Source: Pseudomonas viridiflava (GTDB lineage: Bacteria > Pseudomonadota > Gammaproteobacteria > Pseudomonadales > Pseudomonadaceae). Taken from it: a stretch of 64,000 nt of DNA. The translations under genes and the position numbers were made by a program. A model generated the notes under the pieces. It searched no databases. It worked only from the letters and a program-made list of their open reading frames with translations, and was not told the DNA's origin. The stretch spans positions 1 to 64,000 of the forward strand of contig NZ_UTBZ01000216.1 of the NCBI RefSeq assembly GCF_900580865.1, written 5' to 3'. Shown one piece after another: positions 1 to 9,900 of this stretch (its first letter is position 1; the number at the start of each line of letters is the position of its first letter).

Positions 1-6
1 GCTTTA

Positions 7-37
7 TGTAGGAGCTGCCGAAGGCTGCGATCTTTTG
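7..37. repeat. REP-type intergenic repeat
   Basis: The stretch begins TGTAGGAGCTGCCG and continues into AAGGCTGCGATC. This is a very common short intergenic repeat in fluorescent pseudomonads. It lies just downstream of the mtlG stop codon, where the next polyol operon genes would be expected outside the window. Confidence 0.6.
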
Positions 38-48
38 CTTTTCAATCT

Positions 49-879
49 TCATTTCACGGCGCCAAAGGAGAGGCCGCGCACCAGTTGTTTCTGGCTGATC
101 CAGCCGAAGATCAGAATCGGCGCACAGGCCAGCGTCGACACCGCCGACAACTTGGCCCAGAACAAGCCTTCAGGACTCGAATACGAGGCTATCAACGCCG
201 TCAGTGGCGCGGCTTTCGACGAGGTCAGGTTCAGCGACCAGAACGCCTCGTTCCAGCACAGAATCAGCGATAGCAGCACGGTCGAAGCGAGGCCACCCTT
301 GGCGATCGGCAGCAGCACGCGGACCATTTCCTGCCACAGTGTGGCGCCGTCGAGGCGGGCGGCTTCGAGGATGTCTTTGGGGATGTCCTTGAAGTAGGTG
401 TAAACCATCCAGACCACGATCGGCAGGTTGATCAGCGTGTAGATCACGATCAGCGCGATGCGCGTGTCGAGCAGGCCGAAGCTTTTCGCCAGCAGGTAGA
501 TCGGCATCAGCACGCCCACCGGTGGCAGCATCTTGGTCGAGAGCATCCACAGCAGCGTGCCTTTGGTGCGCTGGGTTTCGTAGAACGCCATCGAGTACGC
601 CGCCGGCACTGCGATCAACAGGCACAAAGCGGTGGCGCTGAAGGAAATCACCACCGAGTTCCAGGCGAAACTGAAGTAATCGCTGCGCTCATTGATGTGC
701 AGGTAGTTTTCCAGCGTCGGCGTGAAAATGAACTGCGGCGGCGTGGCGAACGCGTCGATTTCGGTCTTGAAACTGGTCATCACCATCCAGAAGATCGGGA
801 AGAAAATCACGATCGCGATGGCCCAGGCCAGGGTGCCGAGCAGCAGGCTTTGCAGCCGGCGGGATTGTTGAAGAGTCAT
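49..879 (-). CDS. mtlG: Polyol (mannitol/sorbitol) ABC transporter permease MtlG
   Basis: This is an inner-membrane permease of a carbohydrate ABC transporter (MalG-type), 276 residues long, which is normal for the family. Hydrophobic segments begin at about residue 12. The cytoplasmic EAA loop reads EAARLDGATLWQEM, the site that docks the ATPase. The ATG at 879 has a GAGG ribosome-binding site six bases upstream. It follows mtlF by 8 bp and belongs to the mtlE-mtlF-mtlG order known from P. fluorescens, where mtlK (the ATPase) and mtlD normally follow; those would lie to the left of this window. The specific substrate is inferred from the operon and the adjacent MtlR. Confidence 0.93.
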   Translation of the reverse strand: MTLQQSRRLQSLLLGTLAWAIAIVIFFPIFWMVMTSFKTEIDAFATPPQFIFTPTLENYLHINERSDYFSFAWNSVVISFSATALCLLIAVPAAYSMAFYETQRTKGTLLWMLSTKMLPPVGVLMPIYLLAKSFGLLDTRIALIVIYTLINLPIVVWMVYTYFKDIPKDILEAARLDGATLWQEMVRVLLPIAKGGLASTVLLSLILCWNEAFWSLNLTSSKAAPLTALIASYSSPEGLFWAKLSAVSTLACAPILIFGWISQKQLVRGLSFGAVK

Positions 880-887
880 GGCAGGCC

Positions 888-1814
888 TCAGGCTTTGTCA
901 GTCAGGTTTTTGCCGATCATCCGCACCAGAATGATCGCGGCGATGTTGGCGATGACCACGGCAATCAAGCCGCCCGCCGAGGCCATGCCGACGTCGAACT
1001 GCACCAGCGCCTGGTTGTAGATCAGGTAGGCGAGGTTGGTCGAGGCGTAGCCGGGGCCGCCGTTGGTGGTGGTGAAAATCTCGGCGAACACCGACAGCAG
1101 GAAGATCGTTTCGATCATCACCACCACGGCAATTGGTCGCGCCAGATGCGGAAGGGTCAGGTGCCAGAAGATCGCGATCGGCCCGGCACCGTCGAGGCGC
1201 GCGGCTTCTTTCTGCTCCTGGTCCAGCGACTGCATCGCGGTCATCAGGATCAGGATCGCGAAGGGCAGCCATTGCCACGAGACAATGATGATGATCGACA
1301 GCAGCGGGTAGTGCGCCAGCCAGTCCACCGGTTGTGCGCCGAACAGCTTCCAGATGTAAGCGAGGATCCCCGAGACCGGATGGAAAATCAGGTTCTTCCA
1401 GATCAGCGCACCAACCGTGGGCATGATGAAGAACGGCGAAATCAGCATCACGCGAACGATGCCGCGACCGAGGAATTCACTGGCTTCCAGCAAAGCACTG
1501 ATCAACACGCCGAGGACTACGCTGATCAGCAACACGCTACCGACCAGCAGCAGTGTGTTGGTGGCGCCGGGCATGAAGCCCGAGTCGGTGAGGAAGTAGG
1601 TGAAGTTCTCCAGTCCGACGAACTGGTTTTCACCGGGGTAGAGCAGGTTGTAGCGGATCATCGAGAAGTAGATGGTCATGCCCAGCGGCACGATCATCCA
1701 CAGCAGCAACAGGGCCACCGAAGGGCTGACCAGAAACCAGCCGGGATTGCGTACGCGGACCTTGCGCGCAGGTTGCGCCAGGTCGAGGTGGGCTTTGGCA
1801 GTTGAAGTATTCAT
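888..1814 (-). CDS. mtlF: Polyol ABC transporter permease MtlF
   Basis: This is the second membrane subunit (MalF-type) of the polyol importer, about 308 residues. The N-terminal tail is followed by a membrane helix near residues 25-50 (rich in V, A and L). The EAA loop EAARLDGAGPIAIFWH is present near residue 210. The chosen start is the ATG at 1814; a GTG nine bases further upstream (1823) is also possible, and neither has a strong Shine-Dalgarno sequence. It sits between mtlE and mtlG on the same strand, separated from mtlE by an inverted REP pair, which in Pseudomonas often marks points of differential mRNA stability within operons. Confidence 0.93.
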   Translation of the reverse strand: MNTSTAKAHLDLAQPARKVRVRNPGWFLVSPSVALLLLWMIVPLGMTIYFSMIRYNLLYPGENQFVGLENFTYFLTDSGFMPGATNTLLLVGSVLLISVVLGVLISALLEASEFLGRGIVRVMLISPFFIMPTVGALIWKNLIFHPVSGILAYIWKLFGAQPVDWLAHYPLLSIIIIVSWQWLPFAILILMTAMQSLDQEQKEAARLDGAGPIAIFWHLTLPHLARPIAVVVMIETIFLLSVFAEIFTTTNGGPGYASTNLAYLIYNQALVQFDVGMASAGGLIAVVIANIAAIILVRMIGKNLTDKA

Positions 1815-1854
1815 GGCGATCACAACCGAGTCATACAGACCTATGAAGATCTAA

Positions 1855-1944
1855 TGTAGGAGTGAGCCTGCTCGCGATGGCGGTGTGTCAGTCACCGTCT
1901 GTTTCAGATTGAAAACCGCCATCGCGAGCAGGCTCACTCCTACA
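1855..1944. repeat. Inverted pair of REP elements between mtlE and mtlF
   Basis: Two copies of the motif TGTAGGAGTGAGCCTGCTCG face each other, the second as the exact reverse complement, with about 30 bases between the arms. The long arms can fold into an extended hairpin in the mtlEFG transcript. The position inside an operon suggests a role in uneven expression of binding protein and permeases, as is known for REP pairs in transporter operons of other bacteria. Confidence 0.85.
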
Positions 1945-1968
1945 AAAGGCAGGAGCGAGCTTTGCGGG

Positions 1969-3279
1969 TTACTTGGGATAACCAGCGCGCTTCATCTCGC
2001 GTTCAGTGGTTTGCTGCGCGGCAGCCAGGGCTTGATCCACCGTGGTCTGGCCGATCAGCGCCGCCGAGAACAGCTTGCCGACCTGGGTGCCCACTGCCTG
2101 GAACTCAGGAATGGTCACCAGTTGAATGCCGATATACGGCACCGGCTTCAACGTCGGTTTGCCCGGGTCAGCCGCTTTCAGCGATTCCAGCGTGACCTTG
2201 GCGAACGGCGCGGCGCTCATGTAAGCGTCGCTGTAGGTCGAGGCGCGAGTGCCTGGCGGCACGTTGGCAATGCCGTCAGTCTTGGCGACCAGTTCGCCGT
2301 ACTCTTTGGACGTCGCCCAGGCGCTGAATTCTTTGGCGGCATCTTTGGCTTTGGAGCTGGTCGGAATGGCCAGCGCCCATGAATACAACCAGGCCGAACC
2401 TTTATCGGTCACTTGATGCGGCGCGAAGGTGAAACCGACGTGATCGGCAACCTTGCTTTGGGTCTTGTCGGTGACGAACGAACCGGCGACGCTGGCATCG
2501 ACCCACATTGCGCATTTTCCGCTGTTGAACAACGCGAGGTTTTCGTTGAAACCGTTGCTGGAGGCACCCGGCGGGCCGGATTTCTTCATGGTGTCGACGT
2601 AGAAGTTCAGCGCGTTTTTCCACTCCGGCCCGCTGAATTCCGGCTTCCACTGCTCATCGAACCAGCGCGCGCCATAGGCGTTGGCGACCGTAGTAATCAG
2701 CGCCATGTTCTCGCCCCAACCGGCCTTGCCGCGCAGGCAGATGCCGTATTGCTCTTTGTCTTTGTGGGTGAGTTTTTCTGCGAATCCGGCGATCTGCTCC
2801 CAGGTTGGACGCTCCGGCATGGTCAGGCCGGCATCCTTGAACAGGTCGGTGCGGTAATAAGTGATCGAGCTTTCCGCGTAAAACGGCAGGGCGTACAGCG
2901 AACCCTTGACCGACAGACCTTCACGCACCGACGGGAACACATCGTCGAGGGCGTAACTGGCCGGCAGATCCTTCATCGGCTCCAGCCAGCCTTTGGCGCC
3001 CCACAGTGCGGCTTCGTACATGCCGATGGTCAACACGTCGAACTGACCGCCCTGGGTGGCGATGTCGGTGGTCAGACGCTGGCGCAGGACGTTTTCTTCG
3101 AGCACGACCCAATTGAGCTTGATGTCCGGATGCTCGGTCTCGAAGGTTTTCGAGAGTTTTTGCATGCGGATCATGTCGCTGTTGTTGACGGTGGCGATGG
3201 TCAGCGTCTGAGCGCCAAGGCTGACGCTGCTGAGGGTCATGCAGGTGAGGGCAAGCAGAGCTTTTGCAGTGGGTTGCAT
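1969..3279 (-). CDS. mtlE: Polyol ABC transporter substrate-binding protein MtlE
   Basis: This is a periplasmic solute-binding protein (extracellular solute-binding family 1) of 436 residues. It has a clear Sec signal peptide ending near residue 23 (ALALTC...SLGAQ, with cleavage plausible after GA). The mature protein opens with LTIATVNNSDM and contains the characteristic FYAESSITYYRTDLF segment. The start is well supported: ATG 3279 with AAGGAG seven bases upstream. It is the first gene of the mtlEFG operon. Sequence resemblance to the mannitol/sorbitol/arabitol-binding MtlE of Pseudomonas is strong from memory; the exact polyol preference cannot be read from the sequence. Confidence 0.94.
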   Translation of the reverse strand: MQPTAKALLALTCMTLSSVSLGAQTLTIATVNNSDMIRMQKLSKTFETEHPDIKLNWVVLEENVLRQRLTTDIATQGGQFDVLTIGMYEAALWGAKGWLEPMKDLPASYALDDVFPSVREGLSVKGSLYALPFYAESSITYYRTDLFKDAGLTMPERPTWEQIAGFAEKLTHKDKEQYGICLRGKAGWGENMALITTVANAYGARWFDEQWKPEFSGPEWKNALNFYVDTMKKSGPPGASSNGFNENLALFNSGKCAMWVDASVAGSFVTDKTQSKVADHVGFTFAPHQVTDKGSAWLYSWALAIPTSSKAKDAAKEFSAWATSKEYGELVAKTDGIANVPPGTRASTYSDAYMSAAPFAKVTLESLKAADPGKPTLKPVPYIGIQLVTIPEFQAVGTQVGKLFSAALIGQTTVDQALAAAQQTTEREMKRAGYPK

Positions 3280-3335
3280 CGTGCACTCCTTTTCTGCGCC
3301 CGGTGGGAGGCAGAAGGACAGTTATTGTTTTTGTG

Positions 3336-3353
3336 TCTTCCTGTGCAGGAAGA
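3336..3353. promoter_or_regulatory. Perfect palindrome upstream of mtlE
   Basis: The arms TCTTCCTG and CAGGAAGA are exact reverse complements separated by TG. The site centres about 65 bases upstream of the mtlE ATG. It could be an operator, or a hairpin in the leader if transcription starts further upstream. AraC-type regulators such as MtlR usually bind direct repeats, so MtlR binding is not implied. Confidence 0.4.
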
Positions 3354-3518
3354 ATGTGCGCTGATTACAGCCTTCAATCGCGGGACTGACAAATCATCCC
3401 TAGCACTTTGATCGATACTTTTTTGCACTGAACATTTGTGGGGTGAACGCAAGGAAGGGGTTTGCAGCGATCAGGCGCTATCGAATGCGTACAGGTTTCA
3501 GAGCATTGCGAGGTCCAT

Positions 3519-3608
3519 TGTGGGAGCGAGCTTGCTCGCGAATGCGTTTTATCAGTTTGCAAATTTGTTGCCTGAAACGCCGCTTTCGCGAGCAAGCTCG
3601 CTCCCACA
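3519..3608. repeat. Inverted pair of REP elements between mtlE and mtlR
   Basis: TGTGGGAGCGAGCTTGCTCG on one side and its exact reverse complement on the other side flank about 45 bases. This is the typical Pseudomonas REP pair, placed just downstream of the mtlR stop codon. Confidence 0.88.
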
Positions 3609-3622
3609 GGTATGTTGAGGTA

Positions 3623-4528
3623 TCAGCTATGGTTCTGCTCGGTCAGGCGCTGCACGGCGAGCCGGCGATAGTGCGACGGCGTCATGCCCTTAAGCTGCTG
3701 AAAGCGCCGATTGAAATTGGAAATGTTGTTGAAGCCGGATTCGAAGCACACCTCGGTCACCGGTTTGTCGCCGTCGGCCAGCAGCTCACAGGACTTGCTG
3801 ATACGCAGGCGGTTGACGAACTCGATGAAATTGCGCCCGGTGGCCTGTTTGAACACCCGGCTGAAATAGGTCGGCGTCATGCCCAGATGCTCGGCGACTT
3901 CCTCCAGCGAAATGTCACGGGCGTAGTGACTGAAGATGTAATCGACCGCCCGGTTGGTGCGATCGATATTGTGCTCGTCGGCCAGTTGCGGAGTGGTGGC
4001 GCCGGACAACAACTGGAAGTCATCGCTGGCGGCCAGAAGCTCCATCAGGATAAAAAAGTGCCCGAGTCGGGTGATGCCCTTGCTGTCGGCGATGCGCTGC
4101 ATCAATGTCATGGCCTGGCGGATGGTGCGCTTGCAGCGGAACTCAATGCCGTACTGCGCGCGCTCCAGCAGGGGTGCGAGGGTCTTCAGTTCGGCAAACA
4201 CCTGGTGGCCACTCTCGAACAACTCGTCGGTGAAATTGACCAGCATGTCGCGCTTTTCCACGACCTCGTCCTCGGCCACCTGGCTGATCCAGTTGTGCGG
4301 CAGGTTGGGGCCAGTGAGGAACAGGGTTTCCGGATAAAAATTGCCGATGTAGTCGCCGATGAACACCTTTCCGGAGCTGGCGACGATCAGGTGCAACTCG
4401 TATTCCTTGTGGAAGTGCCAGCGTACCAGCGGGCACGGAAAACCATGCTGACGGTAGATGATGGACAAGCCGTTATGGTCATCCATCAACTCGTACGAGG
4501 GGTCGGTCACGCGGGCAGTTCGGGTCAT
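3623..4528 (-). CDS. mtlR: AraC-family transcriptional activator MtlR
   Basis: This DNA-binding regulator has 301 residues. An N-terminal cupin-like effector domain (about residues 20-110, with WHFHKEYELHLIV) precedes two C-terminal AraC helix-turn-helix motifs (about residues 195-290, ending GMTPSHYRR). The N-terminal text matches the MtlR activator of the mannitol operon in P. fluorescens. It lies immediately upstream of mtlE in the same orientation, the usual genetic arrangement, and is expected to activate mtlE transcription when polyols are present. ATG 4528 is taken as the start. Confidence 0.92.
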   Translation of the reverse strand: MTRTARVTDPSYELMDDHNGLSIIYRQHGFPCPLVRWHFHKEYELHLIVASSGKVFIGDYIGNFYPETLFLTGPNLPHNWISQVAEDEVVEKRDMLVNFTDELFESGHQVFAELKTLAPLLERAQYGIEFRCKRTIRQAMTLMQRIADSKGITRLGHFFILMELLAASDDFQLLSGATTPQLADEHNIDRTNRAVDYIFSHYARDISLEEVAEHLGMTPTYFSRVFKQATGRNFIEFVNRLRISKSCELLADGDKPVTEVCFESGFNNISNFNRRFQQLKGMTPSHYRRLAVQRLTEQNHS

Positions 4529-4595
4529 GGCGAGCTACTTTTTTGTTATCGCATGCCGATCATGCCTCGTTTCTCGGGATGTGCGCCAGTTTCGC

Positions 4596-5477
4596 TCAAA
4601 CGGCCTGTTCGCCAACGATGGACTTCTCCGCGGCTTTTTCCTGGTTGACCTGCTGGCAGAAACGCACAATGTTCGAGTTTTTAATAAAGTCGAAATTGAT
4701 GATGTTGCACTTTTTTGCCCAATCCGACTTGTCGGGGTCGAACCACGTGTCGATCTCGTCGAGAATTCGTTGAGGGCCGCCAATGGTAAAACTGGTTGCC
4801 GACAGCGACCATGGGTACAGCGTGCTGGAGTAGGTGCTTAATACTTCTTTGATATAACCCTGCAGGTCCCCAGCACTGACCAACTGTTTATTGATCCACT
4901 TGTGCTGGATCTTTCCATAAATTCGATAGTCCTGTGTTTCCCAGGTCATGGGGGCCGCTACCATGATTCTTTGCACTGGACTGATTGCCTTGAGCTGGCC
5001 GAGGGTCAAATGCAGATTCCGGTTAGGAATCATTCGCTCACCCAGATGTTCCAGTATCAGCGCGTGAAATTCCGAATGTTCGAATGGATCTTTGCCATTT
5101 CCCAGTTCATGAAAGTCGAGAATGATGAATTCATTGTTGTTTCTTTCATAAAAGCCTTTCAAGTCACGCACAAGATCTTCAAGCGTGCGAGAAGAAAGGT
5201 AACCATTGTGGTGAAAGCGGAACCTTGCCAGGCCTGTCGCCTTGTGATCGACCGTCAGGCGGACATCGAGGGCCCGGGCGCCGCGGTTGAGTTGTGAATA
5301 GAAAGAAACGTCCTGGCAGGCGAGCCAGTTTTTTCCGGGGATCAGTGCGTAACCTGCTTCCCGGTCGCAACCAGCATTATGTGTGCCTGGCAAGGTCAGT
5401 TGAAAAAGCGACAAGTTGTCAATTTGCGGTGTGTCGGCCATCCATTGGGAGGCCTCGAAGTTTTCAAGATGGTTCAT
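4596..5477 (-). CDS. Phosphatidylinositol-specific phospholipase C-like protein
   Basis: The protein has the PI-PLC X-domain fold signature. PGTHNAG near residue 33 carries the first catalytic histidine, ALDVR at 69-73 the conserved Asp/Arg pair, and RFHHNG at 87-92 the second histidine. At 293 residues it matches the metal-independent bacterial PI-PLCs, which cleave phosphatidylinositol or GPI anchors to cyclic inositol phosphate and diacylglycerol. No signal peptide or lipobox is visible, unlike secreted Gram-positive enzymes, so how it would reach its substrate is unknown. The start at 5477 has AGGA eight bases upstream; the ATG at 5486 overlaps that site and is less likely. The neighbours are an AraC regulator and a glycosyltransferase. 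Confidence 0.82.
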   Translation of the reverse strand: MNHLENFEASQWMADTPQIDNLSLFQLTLPGTHNAGCDREAGYALIPGKNWLACQDVSFYSQLNRGARALDVRLTVDHKATGLARFRFHHNGYLSSRTLEDLVRDLKGFYERNNNEFIILDFHELGNGKDPFEHSEFHALILEHLGERMIPNRNLHLTLGQLKAISPVQRIMVAAPMTWETQDYRIYGKIQHKWINKQLVSAGDLQGYIKEVLSTYSSTLYPWSLSATSFTIGGPQRILDEIDTWFDPDKSDWAKKCNIINFDFIKNSNIVRFCQQVNQEKAAEKSIVGEQAV

Positions 5478-5604
5478 GTTGTACATCCTGCGATGGATTT
5501 AAAGTTTGTGATAGTTGTGCGCGCAGGATGTTTATAACGGTTGCCGGTTAATTGGCAAAGTTTGCTTTTAATGCAAGTCGTGTAGAAGCAATTGCTGATG
5601 ACTT

Positions 5605-6906
5605 CTACGCTGGTTGAATATTGCGGTTCTTCGCTTCGATCCATTGCGACATATATTGCGTGCTCTTGTGCGAGTGATGGCGAAGCATGCTTCCGGTAAA
5701 GTTTTTGGCTCTCAGGTCATGCAAGTGTTGTTGGCAATAACGCAGTTTCTCTATCAATGCCAAACCGTGTATTGACTGTTGGTAGCGTTCGTTGAGCAGC
5801 GTATATCCCGCCTGACGGGCCTGCTGCCAACGCGCCTCGTCGTTATAAAGCGCCACGGCACTGTTGGCCAACTCAACAGCACTGCTCGTAACGGCACCGG
5901 GCCAGGCGTAATCGCCATGCATGCCTTCAGCGCCAACCGGCGTCGTGACGCTGGGCGTGCCGCACAGCATGGCATCGACCAGTTTGCCTTTGATGCCTGC
6001 ACCAAAGCGCAAAGGCGCCAGGCAGACTCGCGCGGCAGACATGACCTGCAACGCATCTTCGGCCCAGTTCATGATGTGGAAACCTTCGCGGGCGTTATGC
6101 AGTGCGGTGGCTTTCGGTGGCGTATATGCGCCGTAGATGTGCAGTTGTGCCTGGGGCAATTGCTGGCGAATCAGCGGCCAGATCGTGCTCTTCATCCACA
6201 GCACGGCATCCCAGTTGGGCGCATGGCGGAAGTTGCCGATACTCAAGAAGTTTGCCCGATCCGCAAATGTGCCGGCGGTGGATGCGGGCGGGTCGATCAT
6301 CAACGGGCACCAGTGCAGCAGTTGCCGGGGCAAACCGAACTGTTCGATCAGCAGTTCGATTTCCACTTCGGAAATCATCAGGTTCAGATCGCATCGATAC
6401 AGCGCGGCGATTTCACGCTTGGCCAGATCGGTTTCGGCCATCAGTTCGAACTCGTCGCGCAGGGCCGGGGCAAACACATCACTGAAATCATTCTGGTCAG
6501 CATTGACCTTCAGGCGAGACTTGAGTCGCTGATGGCGCGCATGCCGCAGACTTTGCAGGTCGGAAGTTTCCAGCACGCGCAGCGCCTGCGGGCAGTGTTT
6601 TTCAACCCGCCAGCCGAACTGCTCTTCCATCATGAATTGGTCGAACAAAACGATGTCCGGCGCCAGTTCGCTGATGAATTGATCGAAGCTGCTGTTGTTG
6701 AGTTCGATGGCGACTTCGCGGATGCCGAGTGCGGCAAGATCCGCCTTGTGCTCGCCGGGACCTGCCGGGCTGCTGAAGGTGATGTCCCAGCCTTGTTGCA
6801 GGAATGTTTCGAGGATCTGCATCACATGACCACTGGCCGCGGAAGAGCGCGGCTCGGGCCAGACGTAGCCGATGACCAGGACTTTGGTGTTATCGGGTTG
6901 GGTCAT
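5605..6906 (-). CDS. Glycosyltransferase, GT-B fold
   Basis: This cytoplasmic sugar transferase has 433 residues. The N-terminal half starts with a Rossmann strand (KVLVIGYVWPEP). The C-terminal half has the nucleotide-sugar-binding segment FGAGIKGKLVDAMLCGTPSV (near residue 320), with the glycine-rich loop and the acidic residue used by GT4/GT1-type retaining enzymes. The upstream in-frame start at 6984 is rejected because ATG 6906 has an AAGGA site with good spacing. It follows the giant toxin-like gene by 90 bp on the same strand and may be cotranscribed with it. Substrate and acceptor cannot be told; surface polysaccharide or modification of the neighbouring toxin are both possible. Confidence 0.8.
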   Translation of the reverse strand: MTQPDNTKVLVIGYVWPEPRSSAASGHVMQILETFLQQGWDITFSSPAGPGEHKADLAALGIREVAIELNNSSFDQFISELAPDIVLFDQFMMEEQFGWRVEKHCPQALRVLETSDLQSLRHARHQRLKSRLKVNADQNDFSDVFAPALRDEFELMAETDLAKREIAALYRCDLNLMISEVEIELLIEQFGLPRQLLHWCPLMIDPPASTAGTFADRANFLSIGNFRHAPNWDAVLWMKSTIWPLIRQQLPQAQLHIYGAYTPPKATALHNAREGFHIMNWAEDALQVMSAARVCLAPLRFGAGIKGKLVDAMLCGTPSVTTPVGAEGMHGDYAWPGAVTSSAVELANSAVALYNDEARWQQARQAGYTLLNERYQQSIHGLALIEKLRYCQQHLHDLRAKNFTGSMLRHHSHKSTQYMSQWIEAKNRNIQPA

Positions 6907-6996
6907 GGGGGCAGATCCTTTAAAACAGGTGAGAAAAAAGGGCGCAATTAAACCACAGCCATCGTGGTCGGGTGCGCCCTCCATCCGGTAAAGGGA

Positions 6997-9900
6997 TCAG
7001 GGGTAAGGGGTCGCCTTGGAAAGGCTGAGTAAAACCGGTCCTTCCATGAATTTGCCGGGGGCGGTGAGCTTCAAAGCGTGTTCGATGGTTCTCACATTGA
7101 AGCCCAATATGGCCGGACGGGTCTTGTGCTGATCCAGCAACGAAACTGCCAGTAGATAGGACTCGGCATTCGCGAGCGCGGGGTGGTCCTGAATCAATTG
7201 GGGCAGACTGGCCTTGATCTGTGCAAATTCGATAAAACCCGGGCGGTGAGCAAGGGTGTGATGTGGGTTGATCAAGTTGTCGGGGTGAGCCTTGCGCGCA
7301 TCGCGGGCCAACTCCAGTAATCCGACGGCATCGAATTCAGCGTGATACAACTCGGGATAGATTTTTCCGTAATACAGATCAAGAGTGTCCGGAGCACCAT
7401 GGGCCAGTTCATGCACGAGTACGTCCCCCACACTGGCATCGTCATACCGGGATAACTTGTAGAACTCGTCGAGATTTTCCGGGTAGATCGCCAGAAATCT
7501 TGCCGCTGACTTCTCGACTTCCACGCCTGTATCGAGGCCGGTTCTCCAGCGTTTGTAGGCCGAAGGCAGCAGTGCGGCAACGGTGCCGGGTTCATAGGGG
7601 CGAAAGTCGATGTTGGGAAAGGCGAGGGACTCAAGGTCCCGGCGCATCGCGCGCAAGTTGTCGGTGAGGTGATTGACGGCTTCGGCGGAATCGGTTCCGA
7701 ACACATGCCGGAGTACCGCCCCTACGTCGTCGTTTTGATTGACGTCCAGCAGCGCGCTGATCGAGTTGTCGAGTTTGGTTTTGGCATGTGGAATGGCTTT
7801 CTTCAAGTACCAGCGGGTGTAACTCAAGGGCTTGAAGAGGCCAAGCAATCTTTTCAAGGGTGGAAAGTTACTCAGGTTGATTATCTTCAGCCGTGGCCCC
7901 CAGGCACCGCCAGCCTTGAGGTTGATGGCATGCCATGCCTGATTGCGTTCGAGCACGGCGATAGCCACGGCCTGATCCACACCATCCGCGCCTCGCCATG
8001 TTGCCTGACGCATATCGGTCAGCCGTTCGGCCTTGATCAAGTCATAGGCAGTTGGGCCAACGATCAGTTTGCGTAGTTGCGCGCTGGCTGTTTTCCCCGC
8101 ACTCAGAGCGTTTTCGCCGACGAACACGATGCCACGCCCAGCGAGCCGCAGACCTTTGCGTGCAAGTGTCGGCAAGCCATCCAGCGGATTGATCAATGAC
8201 AGCGCTACACGGGCCACGGCTCTGGAAATTTTCAACACCTTGAGCGTGGTTGACCCGGTCTTGGCGACGATACTTGCCGCGCTTGCCCCCAAACCAATCA
8301 ACAACCCGATGACCGACAGGCCATCCAGCACACAACCCCCGATGCCCTCGGAAACCCGGTCAGGCCGTCCCGAGCGGATATCTTCAATACATTGTTTGAA
8401 TGGCAGGATCACGTTGATCGCCAGGCGTTCAATGGTTTCTTTTGTGGTGCGCAATTCTTCGAGTTCCGTCTGCACATTCAGCGAGGCATACAGCTCCGCG
8501 CGGCTGGCCACGGGATGGTCGGTCAGTATGCATTCGGCGATCTCATTGGTCTGCCGGGAAAAGAACAGGGAAACCGGCCGAATGTCCGTGGCGTCCAGAT
8601 TCAGGTGCCAGAGCTTTTCCACCACCACGCGGGACGTCACGTCATTTCGCGGTTCGCTGCCCTCACGGTAGGCGGCGAAGTCCAGAGGCCAGTCTTCGGC
8701 TTGGTTTTTTGCCTGGAAATCGTACTGACTGCCGACGTAGGAGAGCGTCGGTCGAGCGTGGATTACTTGCGTGCTTTGCAATAAAGCGAGCAGTCCGGGG
8801 CGTTCGCGACACAACCCGCGCAAGCTGAACAACTCATAGGTACGCAGTGCATCGCCATTTTTGCAGCACAGGATGATGCCGTAGCGACCTTTCGCTTGAT
8901 CACGTGCGAACTGCGTTTCTTCTTTGGGGTTTAGCGGGTTGACTTCTTTTCTGACGGTATAGAGCGTCAGGTTGCCGCGAGTCAGCGCATGGCGATCGGG
9001 CTCGGGCATGTTCGATATGGCCATTTTTATGACCGAGGACATTCCCTCGCGCACGCCCTGGTAATAGTTATCGAAGGCTTGAGCGAACAATGCGTCAGGT
9101 GATTCAAGTTCGGACAAGCGCTCGAACGCATTAGCGGGTGGCTTGAAATGGCTTTGTCGCTGGAACCTGTCCGTCAACTTGCCATTTTCGATCAGGTCGC
9201 CGGACAGATAGAGGTCCAGTATCGAAAAGCGTAATCGCAGCAGTTTGCTTACCGCGTATTCGCTGTTATCAGTCACGCTGAGCAACAGATCATAAAATTC
9301 GCTGAGAATGCCGGCCGGATGCGCAGCCTTGAGGCCTTCCAGCCAACTGCGGTCTTTGAAGCTGCTCAGGTATTTGATGGAAAATGCTTTCTCTTCGATG
9401 TAACTGCCTTCGGGCATGACCTTCGTCAATGCTTCAAGGGCGATTTTTCTGCGCTCGGGCGGCGCTCTTGAGAGGCCTGTTTCCGATTGACTGAGCGCTT
9501 CCATGTAGCGCTCGAAATGCGAGGTCGCTTTGACCAGTGCGGCTTTGTCGTAATCCTTTTTCGCTCGGTAATCGATAAGGCCATTGAGTACCGCCCAATT
9601 GATCGTCGGGGTAAATCCGGCCGCGTCGTGTTGTTCGGTTTGCTCGGGAGAGAGCGGGGCCAGGTCTGAAAACGCCTTGATTTGCGCGTACGTCATTAAT
9701 CGGGAGGATCCCGGTGAGGCGTATTCGATCAACGTTACTGCTTGAGTAATGACGACCCAGCCAGGCTTTTCCAGGGTCAGATCGGGCGGAACATCTGGTA
9801 TCAGGAATTCAGCGGCGGCGCCGGCCAGTAACAGGTGTGCTGCCAGCGGTGCGCAGTCCGGTTCAATCAAGCCTTCGCTGACGAGATGTTGCTCAAGACT

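Larger units (their letters stand above)
3280..3622. other. Intergenic region between mtlR and mtlE
   Basis: This 343-base region contains no credible gene. Close to mtlE it holds an 18-base perfect palindrome (3336-3353) in the position of a promoter or operator, and close to the mtlR stop it holds a REP pair (3519-3608). Short open frames here are translations of the REP arms. Confidence 0.7.

Noticed and set aside
3374..3618. Short open frames around 3374-3618 on both strands
   Set aside because: They are translations of the REP arms (ASLLAKAAF-like text), commonly seen in Pseudomonas and not genes.
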